A DNA stretch of 50,639 nucleotides. Source: Mnemiopsis leidyi. Taxonomy: Eukaryota; Ctenophora; Tentaculata; Lobata; Bolinopsidae. The stretch is from NCBI GenBank assembly GCA_000226015.1, contig JH152891.1, positions 1 to 50,639 on the forward strand, written 5' to 3'. The position numbers and the translations under genes were made by a program. Below the pieces are notes generated by a model. It was not told the origin of the DNA. It ran no database searches and saw only the letters and a program-made list of their open reading frames with translations. Within the stretch, counting starts at the first letter, position 1; each line of letters opens with the position of its first letter. Positions 23,556 through 34,866 of this stretch are shown here, piece after piece.

Positions 23556-26500
23556 TCAAACAGGAGTAACAGTTGGCATGCCCATACACCTACAACGGTT
23601 CCTGCCGCACGTGCACCAAATCAAAACAGGTTCCACTTCTTCTATTATCACCTGAAGAGTAAGGGTCGTGGATAATGTGAATTTATAGTTTTTACTTTTT
23701 GTCATAGAATGTGGATAATGTAGTGAATAAGCATTTCTGTATATAGGTTAAGTTTTTAAGTTTGTCTGGAGTCTTCCTTACATCAAGCACAAAAATAATG
23801 CAACAGTCGTTATTCACAAAACTTGCTAGTAGTAGTAAACAAACTTACATCTTTTAAAATTCCAGTAGGATTCTTGTCGCCACTTGTTTTTCTGCTCGGT
23901 CCAGCAGGTTGTATGTTCTCGGAACTTGCTCTCCGAGAATCAGAGGAACTCTGGAGAAAAGTAAAACTAAGGATTCGGCAGACATCGGGATAATTTTAAC
24001 ACAAAGACAACACCATTATATCACGTTTAAGAAGTAAGGGGTTAGGGGGTGATTTTTATTATAAACTTGGTGACTATTAATTTATCAAAACCTGGAAAAA
24101 GGGGATAAAGCGAAAATGAGAGATAAATATTTTAGTCATACTTGGCGTTTAGCGGAGTCTGTATCTTTGCTTGAGTTAACAGAGGTTATCTGGGTGTTAC
24201 CGCGATCTTTTGGGGGTGTTCCCATTAGAGGGTCACTAGGTAGTCCTGGGAGATCTTATTGGACATAAATCAGTGCTTAGTGTTATAATGGAGAAATAAA
24301 TACTCAGTAAAACCTTGATTTATGGGGCCTCTTAGGGTACAGGATTTAGGCCCGAAAATCGAGGGGCCTGGAAAATGTCAAATTTGACCTAAATTTGGCT
24401 TAATTTTGAACTAAAATAGCCGCTTATGATATTGGATGTTGATAGCTATATCATATATGTACATTGTACACGTGATCCTTATCCAATCTATTGATTAAAG
24501 AACTCCTTGAGGATTTCAGAACTGCAGTAAGAATGGATCAAACGTTCTAAATTTCATAGAAGGCCCATATCGGTTGCCGTGGTTTTGTCGAGGTGTTACC
24601 CGACCCGCGCGCGGCTCGCAGTTTTCTGCTCTCCTCGCAGAACGTTAGACGGATATCATCTCGTCAACCGTGGTTACGACGTAACCACGGCAGCCGATAC
24701 GTTCACCTATCAGTGTGTTTGTTACTCAAGTAAAACGCGAGGAATTAGGTGGAACCTTCGAGTCAAATTCGAATTACTAGCATCAATAAATTTGTTTAAT
24801 TTTTAATAGTTTAAAACCTATCAGTACAAGAGTGTATCACTTATCAGTATAAGAGTGTATAAGCTGACAGCTTGCAGTTTTATTACATGAATCGAGTATT
24901 TTAAATAAGAATAAAAAATTTCAATTTTCATTTCACATCTTTAAATAAGTAAATGAGTTTCAGATTCAGATTTTAAATAAGCTGTTACCTGATCTATTAT
25001 TGATCGTTACTTTAATGACAAAGTTATCCGAGTCAGATCTGCAAATTTTAGGACAAAGTGTACTAGTCACTGCTTTTTTGACCGTCTTTATGTCCTGGGA
25101 GAGAAAACGAAATCGATAAATATCCTTTGATTTCTACGCAAAATTTATTTTAAATTTCAGTTTAAAATTGTAACAAAAAAGGAAAAACTTTTGCTACAAT
25201 TGTGCACCAATACCAAATTCTCAAATCTATCGGTAAGCAGTGCCCGTCGGCACTTGTCTCAATGCCTTAAGCCTGATCCACAAGAATAAGATCTTTCTTG
25301 ATGCCATATTTGTTAATTGTGCCGTAAAATTTATTAAATTGTTTTACTAATAAATAAATTGTTTTTTTTCTCAGAAATTCCTACCAAAAATTGTCTGATG
25401 ATAATAGACCAACAACCTATCTCAATTTGACTCACCTTTCTAACCACTCCCACCCAATTTGAAAGTGTAGTAATCAAACATTGTTTAGTTCGATACACTA
25501 AACCTCTTTCCCCCGTAAAGGTATGACGTATTTGTGTAGCGGTAGTTTTAAATATAGCTTTAAGTAACTGTTTAGACGCTCCTGAAAGAAAAATTCTATA
25601 GAAGACCCGGTCCAATGTTATTGGTCCGATGTTATTAAACCATCAAAAAAAGATCTTCCGAAAAGTTTCGGGTCAACATGATAAAATGATAACAATGATG
25701 AAATTGAGCGATATAATCTACTTTAATTGCATTGTTAAGAACCTACCTCTGCATTGCTAAGAACTTACCTCTGAATTTTTTGCTGAGGAAGGCACATATC
25801 ATAGGGTTGATACAAGAGTCTAGTAGCAGGACCCAGTGAACGATGTTGTAGTGAAACGGCGTGAGAGCGGTTAAGATATGTCCTTTTTTGAACATCAGTA
25901 TCACTAGAATAACTATGGTGGGTAGAGAACAGAGCATGAATGCGAACTGAAATTTAGAATGGGTTAAGTGCAATTTGTTTTACAATAAAGCAGAAAATAG
26001 TAAAATTCGGGCGTGATTACCTACACGTTCTATGCGAATAAATTTGCTGTGAACTCTAAGATTATACATATTTAGACTTATAACATAGAATTCTAGTTTC
26101 TAACAAGTTGGACTCACTGTTATCAATACTAGAGGAACTATTACTTTTAGGTGATTGTTTCTTTCAGTGTTGTTTCTCTTTGGCAGCTTCCTGAAAAATC
26201 TAGAATTAAGGAGGTCAGTTTTTTCCGCTTCCCTTACTTTTTGATTAAAAATCATTTCAAAACTGGATACAATTTATGGTAAAAGAATGCCAGGTTGACA
26301 CTGAATTTTTTACTGCAGTTTATGAAAAAAACTTACGCAATAAAGACGAAAACAAAGGAATAGTTAAACAAAATGATCAACAGGGGTCCTGAAAATAGAT
26401 GAGGTTTTTAAACGACTAGAAATCGGTTTTTAAATCGAATATTAGTATAATGGAAAATGTAATTAAAATTTGCTATATCTACAACTGCAGTTGTGTAAGC

Positions 26501-29500
26501 CCTCATTTGTGACTGTTTGTTACTGGAAATTCTGTAAATTGAAAACAAATAATATCTAGTTTGCAGGTTTGATAATATCTGGTTTGCAGGTTTGATAATA
26601 TCTGGTTTGCAGGTTTGATAATATCTTGATTATATCTGGTTTGCAGGTTTGATAATATCTGGTTTGCAGGTTTGATAATATCTGGTTTGCAGGTTTGATA
26701 TAATATGTATCTGGTTTAACACAGTACCTGGAAGAACCAGAATGAGAAAAGTAATGAGATAATATTTGTGTATTCCCTCCATAAACCCGTTTATAGCACA
26801 ACTGAACGTTAGGGGGCTGTAGACATAGCGGTTCCAACCTGATATGTTGGAGTTACCAGGTACAACTACAACAAGAATAGAGAAATATAGATATACGACT
26901 ACAACAAGGATAGAGAAATTCAGATAAGACCTGGTTTATAGCAATGGAGACTTCTGTTAAGTCAAAAGACAGTGGTTCCGAGAAACCAGGTCTGGTCGGT
27001 AAATGAGAGAATGAGCACATTTGATCATAAAAAGTTAAAGTTATCACACTGACTTACCAAGAACTGGCAATGCGGCTAGGATTATACTGAATATCCAGAT
27101 ACTCCCACAAAACAAGATAGCTACAGAGTGACTCATCGTCTCTCTGTTCTTCCCTCGAGACGAGACCAGGTAGAATCTCTCCAGGGAACCTGCACGAAAT
27201 TTAGATAACTCCAACAATGAACTTTGGTAAATTAAGATAACAACAACGATGAACTTTGGTAAATTTAGATAACAACAATTAACTTTGATAAATATTCAAT
27301 GTTTATAAAATCCGGGCAAACTTCACAGAGAAAATAAAACAAATATCAGTTAAAAAGAAAATGGTTTTTGGAGGTTTTAATGTGAATATTTATTGAATTA
27401 ATTTTTGTCATGGCAAATCAGTTTTTACTTCTTCAAAGTAATCTAATTTACCAAAAGTGAGGGACCAAGCTGAGCAGATGTAGGAGGCATTGTCCAGGAA
27501 GCCACCCAGAGAACAGAGCCACATTGGTAACGGCCACCTGAGTAAATATTGTAATAATGTCACAGTTGTTGTTAGTCACAGTTTTCCCAACACCAACATT
27601 CTGATGACTTTTATCATTACAAGAAATTCAAATTTTGACCATTTAACAATCAATGGTCTTTCAAGTATCCAAATATCTTGATCGCAAATGATAACGACCT
27701 TCACTAATACACAGTACTTTATCAAAGACTTATCCAGTACTATTCTACTATACTACCGCCTTATCTAGCGCTATAATACCGACCATAGTACCGACTAAAC
27801 TACCGACTATACTACCGACTATACTTCCGCATCATACAGCCCACAGTACTTACCATCCCTGATTGATACTGGCAATCATGAGCGGTAAAGTCCAAAAACA
27901 GATGATGAGATCCGCCAGGGCCACGTTACAGAGGAATATGTTGGTAGGTACTCGCCACCGTCGGAAAGTTAGAACTACAGCGGCGATGAGGAGGTTTCCT
28001 AGAGCTCCAACTACTGCTACTACTGAGATCATCACCTGTATTTTATAGGTTTAGTGCAGCCTAACTTTAATGGATCTTATCTTTTGGTAACCTGATTGAT
28101 TGATTGAACCAATATTAGAGCAGTTAGAGCGACGTCAAGTTTATGTTGATATGCCGAGATGGTCAAAATGCCAAAATGACCGTTCGATTAATCAAATTCA
28201 ATTACGCAGGGAAAATTATTAAAAGACTGTCCCGACCGCACCAGTGACCAGTGTGGATTGTGAAAGTACCAGTATTAGTACCAGTATCAGTACCAGTACC
28301 AATAAAAGCACTATTACCAGTACTCTAACCAGAATCACTGCCAGTGCCGGTGCCAGTGAAACTGAAAGTGCCAGTACCAGTGAAACTAAAATTACCTGTA
28401 CCAGTAAAACTAAAAGTGCCTGTTACCTGAAAGAGAATGAGCTGGAAGCTGGAGAAGTGATCTCTAGGGTCAGGTGTTTGAGTCGTTTTGTAGAAAATAT
28501 AATCGGGAACTGCGGTTACTGCAGCACCGCTCGTTTCGTTCCTAATATGGTTAGGATTTAATGATTTAATCACAATAGAAAATCAATGATTCATTAATCC
28601 AGCTTCACATTTTGTTGTTTTTGAAACAGTGAAAAAATTTAAAAGAAATTAACATATAACTCACAGAATGTTCATCACAGCAATTTAATGATTTCATCGG
28701 GCACCACTCATACAAGATAACCTTGTCTTATCCATGTACCTCTGTAAGAATTACAGAATTAAATCTTCGATCAGAATTGTCAAAATTTTGTGCATTTTTG
28801 CGAATAAATAACCAAAATTATATGCGCGATAGACTCAAAGTCAAAGCAAAATCACCCTAGAGTCTAACGAAAATTAAAAGCGGGTAATAATATTTAAGTA
28901 GGAAACTGTTATAAGGAAACTGATTCAAGAATTGAATTTTGATCGGTATGCAAAATTTATTTAATTAACCAGATGACATGATCGACACCAATTCCCAACT
29001 GTTATCCATAAGCTGTTATCCAGCGAATGAATAGGGACCGATCATTAAACAAGTTTCAAGAACACAAAACTGTAAAAAAAAGTTACAAGAACCCACAACT
29101 GACAACTGTGACAAAGTTACAAGAGCACACAACTGTAACAAAGTTACAACAACACACAACTGTATCAAGGTAACAAGAACACACAACTGTAACAAAGTAA
29201 CAAGAACACACAACTGTAACAAAGTAACAAGAACACATAACTGTAACAAAGTAACAAGAACACACAACTGTAACAAAGTAACAAGAACACACAACTGTAA
29301 CAAAGTAACAAGAACACACTACTGTAACAAAGTAACAAGAACTCACAACTGTAACAAAGTAACAAGAACAAACAACTGTAACAAAGTTACAAGAACACAC
29401 AACTGTAACAAAGTAACAAGAACACACTACTGTAACAAAGTAACAAGAACACACAACTGTAACAAAGTAACAAGAACACACTACTGTAACAAAGTAACAA

Positions 29501-29703
29501 GAACACACAACTGTAACAAAGTTACAAGAACACACAACTGTAACAAAGTTACAAGAACACACAACTGTAACAAAATAACAGGAACACATAACTGTAACAA
29601 AGTTACAAGAACACATAACTGTATCAAAGTAACAAGAACACACAACTGTGACAGACTGACGCACTGCTTCCAGGACGCCGCAGTTCTGGTCGATCTGGTC
29701 CAT
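23556..29703 (-). CDS. Class A (rhodopsin-like) G-protein-coupled receptor, fourteen exons
   Basis: Exons (minus): 29703-29657, 28541-28427, 28035-27854, 27537-27452, 27189-27058, 26838-26728, 26388-26337, 26190-26118, 25946-25769, 25581-25436, 25094-24989, 24245-24142, 23950-23849, 23651-23556; 1,530 nt, 509 residues, every phase consistent. Landmarks: TM1 GALGNLL; TM2 CNVALADLI; TM3 with C123, then ERF (147-149) in place of DRY; TM4 SIWIFSIILAALPVLGW; ECL2 C201 (partner of C123); TM6 CSLP (272-275) in place of CWxP; TM7 DSCINPMIC (309-317), an NPxxY variant. ECL2 after TM4 (GWNRY) recalls opsins and melatonin-like receptors, but the retinal lysine position is Leu307. The long Ser/Lys-rich tail spans five exons and ends in TPV, a PDZ-type ligand, after CTCGRNRCRC. 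Ligand unknown. Least certain is exon 1: its donor (GTCTGT) is weak. Confidence 0.87.
24306..24380. mobile_element. One-sided pogo/Tigger-like fragment
   Basis: CAGTAAAACCTTGATTTATG followed by GGGCCTCTTAGGG and, further on, AAAATCGAGGGGCC resembles the end of the element at 8862-8932. No matching far end was found. It lies in a GPCR intron. Confidence 0.35.
24570..24697. mobile_element. MITE, family B copy 2, with 16-bp inverted ends
   Basis: It begins ATCGGTTGCCGTGGTT and ends AACCACGGCAGCCGAT, the reverse complement with one mismatch. Next to the right end lies a 23-bp near-perfect palindrome (24668-24690, arms CCGTGGTTACG). It is much richer in CpG than its surroundings and lies in a GPCR intron. 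Confidence 0.65.
26551..26716. repeat. 23-bp minisatellite in a GPCR intron
   Basis: About six copies of GGTTTGCAGGTTTGATAATA plus TCT, with one interrupted unit at about 26624. It lies between the exons for TM5. Confidence 0.9.
27768..27837. repeat. 12-bp TACCGACTATAC repeat
   Basis: Five to six imperfect copies in the GPCR intron after exon 3. Confidence 0.75.
28244..28420. repeat. CAGT-rich hexanucleotide-type minisatellite (ACCAGT units)
   Basis: Degenerate ACCAGTACCAGTATC-type units in the GPCR intron after exon 2, ending only a few bases from the exon 2 donor. Frames through it are open by repetition. Confidence 0.85.
29046..29645. repeat. 27-bp minisatellite, about 21 copies, in GPCR intron 1
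   Basis: The unit is GTAACAAGAACACACAACTG followed by TAACAAA. The period is a multiple of three, so all three minus-strand frames stay open over long distances; one gives a 9-residue VTVVCSCYF repeat. Confidence 0.95.
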
Positions 29704-30454
29704 CAGCTGCAGGTTTGTCAAGCAAGATCAGTTTAATTTTCAGAACACTGCATACGAGCTTTATGAGGGACTGAACAGTGGAGGACTGTGGTAGTTAATG
29801 TAAATTTAGGGGTGTGCATAACTGAATTTATCATCGAGGGAAAAATATAAGCGGTCTCAGCAAAATTTTCCAGAATAAATTTGTATGCATTTAAAAGGAT
29901 TGAAAGCATTTTGTCTCGTCCAAGCGAGACAAATTCTAATGAAATTTAAATCACTCTCGGCATGGGATACTCTGCTGACAAACTTTGTCTATCTCAATCC
30001 TTTAAAATCTTGAAAATTGAAGGAATTGTCTCATCGTTCAAACATGAGCAAATTTCTGCTCTAAAAACAGTCCCTCTAGAACCAGCGATAAAGCCCGATG
30101 TGATTATATAAACCGTTAGAACAGTCGAACCTGCGCTAAGTTTGAACCGAAATGTCATTTGAACCGTGGCAGGTACTGCTGTAAATCTAATCCAATCAGT
30201 TCATAGGAGCTCCAGATATGAACGGTACCAGTAAATGCAGATATCAACCGTCCAGAGTTTTATACCAATCAGGTTGCTAGGCTGTTCTCACGAGGTTGCT
30301 ATGATGTTGTCACGTGGCAGATATTGATGTTGTCACGTGACAAATATTGATGTTGGTGGGTAGATCTAAAACAGGCCCCCATTTGCAGGCATTAACAAAA
30401 CATATTCTCATATCGTAACGAGCGTAACATCGTACTCGGTTCTATAATACCGTA

Positions 30455-30571
30455 TAAAATAAAAGTCAGTAATGAGCCAGTGAAAATTAAGTTAGATTAA
30501 AATCTAAATCTACTAAAATAAAAGTCAGTAATGAGCCAGTGAAAATTAAGTTAGATTAAAATCTAAATCTC
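30455..30571. repeat. 59-bp direct tandem duplication
   Basis: TAAAATAAAAGTCAGTAATG...TTAGATTAAAATCTAAATCT occurs twice, identical by eye, with AGATTTTAATCT-type inverted symmetry at the end of each copy. Confidence 0.9.
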
Positions 30572-33554
30572 AACAGGAAATCTTGCTGCTGATTTCAGGA
30601 TTGGAGTAGGTGGTAGAAGATCAGAGGACTATAAACGAATAGTACAGCTTGAATTAGCGAATTAGCAAATTTTACAGCGTAGGCCGAATTCCAAGTTGCA
30701 CTAAATGGGTTGAGTTGAAATATGTTCAATTAATACACTATTTTAGGATCTTAATTCCAAGAAATAGTGTGACATACTGACACCATGTTAGGAGTATTAG
30801 CTCTAGCTACTTTTACTGGATGAATTATGGGAGACGCAGCTATGGCTCGCCATCGAAATAAAGTTAAGCTTTAAGGTAGACAAATCACTTAACTTAGGAC
30901 TTGGACACTGGACAGTGAAACAGCAGATTAACCAAGGAAGATGCTTTCTTTATTACGAAACAGAGGACCGAAAACGTTACAAACATCAATCAATCGTGTT
31001 AATACCAATAACTCAAGAAAGCTCAGTCGTCAAATTTGCCACCAGAGAGCCACACAACAAGTCAATCAGCAAAGATAAGACAAATTGTAGCATCAGATCT
31101 TTTATTTCAACTAATAGCTTGGAGCGATGCCAGACGCCACGGCATTAAGAATGAAATGGTCTCGTACAACTCACCCCCCCCCCCCCTCCGTATGACTATA
31201 AGATTCATGGTCCACTGTTTCTGTTGACATTCTTAAATTCAGTACCTGACGGAATTTAATGTCCCCTTCAGGAGCTGATCCATTAGAAACAGGCCCATCT
31301 AAAGTGCAAATATCGCACATTTAACGTGCGAAACTGCGAACGTTGCCCCACTTAATTGATCTGCAATCTGAATTGAGCAAAATTGATCTGAACGATTTAT
31401 TTTGTACTTTAATGGCAACACATTGTTTCCTTTCAGCCTCTTAATATCTTTACAATTGACTTTCTCTTCAGGCTATTGCAGTATCATCGTCCTGCTACGC
31501 ACGTTCAGTGACTAAACCAACAATAATTCAGCTAATTGAACGAAACATACTGAACGGATACTAGATTTGAGAGTAATTGTTGAAAGACCGAAAAAAAAAA
31601 TGAATCAGAAACGAAACAAACGAAAAGCACTAACATATCCGTCCAAGAGAGTTGGCAAGAAAGATAAATATCGAAAATAAATATCGAAAAATAAGGAGGC
31701 GCCACTAGGCCTGTACTGCTGCTAACGAGAAAAGGACGATTAGGTACAAACCGGATAATTTAAGACTAAATTACAAACAGTCCAGCGATAGACCGAGATG
31801 GAGAAAGTAATTAAACCAACTTTTGTTCAGATTAATTAGACCACAAGTGAGATGGATTAAACGGAGGTATCGGTGATAGTTGAGACTAAAGACATCGATG
31901 TTAAACGAAATCAATAAGTTAATATAGCAAATCGATCCGGAAATATTGAATTCCACAGTACCAGTTATAAGCAAAAAAAGTTATAAGATTCCATTAAAAG
32001 ACAGACATATCAAATTTAGATTAACTACCACAGCCTTATTACCCAAATGCCTTTTTAGTGCCCCCACAAAAATACACATGATGCTATATTCACGAGAATT
32101 TTCTTATTCCCTCGGATTAGACCAACGAGTCATGATGGAGCAAATGTGAGACTTAGGACGATGTTTTTATAATAACGATATTCCCATTACAGCTAAATGT
32201 TATAGGTGGTTAGTCACAGTTATCCCACCAATATTACATTGTTATACATGAACATCAGTTTATAGAATCAGTTTGCCACAGTTTTACAATCGTTTATTGA
32301 CAGATTCTAATGCTAGTTACTTAGTTTTAGCATTGGTAGAAATCGTAGTCATTGAAGTCGTATTCATCATCATGTAAACCAGCATTACAAAATTCACTTA
32401 AAAGTTCTGCCAGTAATTTGAATGCGCTAAAATTAGTCACATTTTTACTGAACAGGATTTACAGCTTCCTACCTACGGGACCTATTTGGCAAATAATAAT
32501 ATAGCAATACAATATAGCATTATAGCATATAAAATATAGATAGCTACTGAAATGAACATGTCCAAGAATGCCAGATCAAGAATTTAAGAATAAAAACTCC
32601 ACCTTAAGATCATCAAAAACACTAACATAGATTAGAAGTTGCAATTGAGAGCACGTAGAAGAGTCAAATTTCAGCCGTTCTAAATTTAGTGCACTTACAT
32701 AGTCATTTTTTAGTTCGAACTAATAATCTCGAACGGCAAAAAGCATTGAGTTACTGATAGATTTTCAGACTCTCTGCCTTATCAAGTTATTAAACGAGCC
32801 ATAATAAACTAAAATAACGCACTTAAGCACTATAATTTGGAGTAAATATGGGTAAGCACACGGTGATAAAGCCGACAAGTATCAATCGGGAGTTCACTAA
32901 CGTCACTCTGCCCACTGAAATGAAAGTTTAAACAGAGCCCGCCTCCTTCTCAGTCAACCCCGCACAAGGGAGAGCAGACTAAGTAGTTAGCTTGAAATTT
33001 CACAATCAATCAAGTAACAACGATTACATAAAGGTCTCTTTGAAATTTAGTCCGCCTAAGATGTCCACTACAATCAAATATGGATTACAAAGAACACGCC
33101 ACATAGCGTCTGAAGTGTGTGCTGTTAACATGTGCGCAGTAAGGGTTGGTTTATGTGTCTCTGGTTTCACCCCTCAGAACCGACCGTGTAATTAGATTAT
33201 GTGTAATTTATTATTTACGGGGAGAGGGGGGCACTCCATCGTAATTAGGCACCGCTGAAAAGCAGTAAATTTTATTTGTCATTTCTGGACGTGTAACGCA
33301 CATGCTGTGTGTGCACTGTAAACGATTATAGTTGGCGATATCATGATGTTTTCTACTGTTTTTGGAATCATTTTTTCTATTTTATCACCGTATAAAATCA
33401 AATTCTTAAAAACACGGGTTTTCCGGTGAAAGAGCCCCCCCCCCCCTCCTCCCCCCAGTTCACACAATCCCATATAGAAAACACAATATATAACAAATAG
33501 ACAGCACATGGCTGAATTGGACTTCAGCCAAAGAAAATTTCTAGGGCCGGGTCT

Positions 33555-33617
33555 GGTTTGCAAATCGTCTGATTTTACTTTTCTCAGAGAAAGGTAAAAT
33601 CAGACGATTAGCAAATC
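33555..33617. repeat. 63-nt near-perfect palindrome
   Basis: Arms 33555-33585 and 33587-33617 are reverse complements with two mismatches and one G-T pair around a single central A (33586). Outer arm GGTTTGCAAATCGTCTGATT, inner TTTTACTTTTCTC. It could be a palindromic MITE or the source of a hairpin RNA. Confidence 0.85.
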
Positions 33618-33852
33618 AACGATAACGAACAATACGCGTATATGAACGAAGTATAATTTACGAAAATTTCAATATAAATGGTTTCCAGGGAAAACATAGT
33701 CAAGAACTGTACCAAATTCAAATGAGCACCAACAATATTGAGATTACATGAATGAACAAAGCAACTGCAATGATGTCAACTGAAAGCACACAAAAGTTAA
33801 GATTTCAGCTGAAAAAGGTCTAAAAGTAAACAGACATCGCATCAAGCCTCTC

Positions 33853-33891
33853 GGGTCACGTCTTTTGACCGGGTCACGTCTTTTGACCGAC
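33853..33891. repeat. 19-bp direct duplication
   Basis: GGGTCACGTCTTTTGACCG occurs twice in tandem; each copy has partial inverted symmetry (GGTCA...TGACC). Confidence 0.85.
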
Positions 33892-34737
33892 TAAAGAATA
33901 AGACTAGATTTTGATTCACAGATCTTGAATCGCAGGCTAGAAAATGCGACAAGATGGAAGGCTATGATTCACCGAGCCCCTAGCCATTTAGCCCAGATAA
34001 TGTTCAACAATCAACAAAAAAAGGGGATGAGAAGGAGCAGGATGGGAAGAAGGAGAAAGAGGACAGGGGAAGAAAGACTCAAGAGAGAACAACGAAGCCG
34101 GATTGGGAACATAAGAGGAAGTAATCCGGAACGAGAGGGAACGGGATGGTTCTTCTGACTCTCGCCTCCCTGATCTCGTCAAAAATGACAAAGATGACAA
34201 TTTAGTGATGTGTTATAGAATTTTACTGCCAATGTAGAAACAGGTGACTGCACAAAGAGGTATCTTCTGACTTCCTGTTATGTAGTAGAACTTCCCCGCG
34301 CCTCAAAGTATTACATATTCAGTTTGGTATGGAACATAATTATGTCAAATTGAATATGAGAGAAAAGTGACATAAATTACGAGTTGTTATTGATATACAG
34401 GTATCGACCGAATATTTAATTACACATTAATAAAACATAAAATACGGGGCAATCGAATAGTATGTATTGCGATATATATAAGTACAAATACTAATATAAT
34501 TATAAGTACAAATAATAATCATTCAACCCAGTCACATTATCACTTGGGAAGAAGGTGAACCCTTTGGTGCACGGAAGAAATTATAGGCAATGACGATTGG
34601 ACATTGAGTCAGGATCAGTTGGTCCGCTTTCCCGACTAACCCTTATGTATAGCTAGATAGCTAAGTACGATACGTGCCATCCGATAGGGTCGCTAGAGAG
34701 ACCTTGACAACATAACATCACCTAGCAAAGTAGATAC

Positions 34738-34866
34738 ATGCAGCTATTGGATAAGTCACACTGTGACAAACTGAGAGAGAAGGGTGTCAAAAAAGAAGTG
34801 GAAATTCGTCCACCAGAGAAGGTATACCAGCAATTAAGGTTACCCTTGAGACGAACTATAATTTGA
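34738..34866 (+). CDS. Possible small ORF or first exon, unrecognised
   Basis: ATG at 34738 opens MQLLDKSHCDKLREKGVKKE followed by VEIRPPEK, a balanced, coding-like composition, and reaches a consensus-like donor (AAG|GTATAC) after 34821 at codon phase 0. Read through, it stops at 34866 (42 residues). No partner exon was found and no family was recognised. Confidence 0.25.
   Translation: MQLLDKSHCDKLREKGVKKEVEIRPPEKVYQQLRLPLRRTII

Larger units (their letters stand above)
29704..34737. other. Gene-poor region upstream of the GPCR
   Basis: This holds the presumed GPCR promoter, two CACGTG boxes in a 22-bp tandem (30304-30350), a 59-bp duplication (30455-30571), C-rich tracts (about 31173 and 33434), a 63-nt palindrome (33555-33617), a 19-bp duplication (33853-33891) and a purine-rich stretch (34013-34130). 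Short coding-like pieces at 30580-30680, 30940-31180 and 31483-31565 could not be joined into a gene. A small region (32848-32931) reads as coding on both strands. Confidence 0.45.

Noticed and set aside
29046-29645. CRISPR-like array
   Set aside because: The units are contiguous near-identical 27-bp repeats without unique spacers, in an animal gene intron; it is a minisatellite. The same holds for the other arrays.
23556-29703. Opsin
   Set aside because: ECL2 and TM3 look opsin-like, but there is no lysine at the retinal-binding position of TM7 and the TM6 and TM7 motifs differ.
30784-30870. Mitochondrial DNA insertion, because MLGVLALATFTG is followed by TGA and then IMGDAAMARHRNK
   Set aside because: Reading TGA as Trp gives a tempting frame, but it is under 30 codons, matches no mitochondrial protein I recognise and has no mitochondrial flank.
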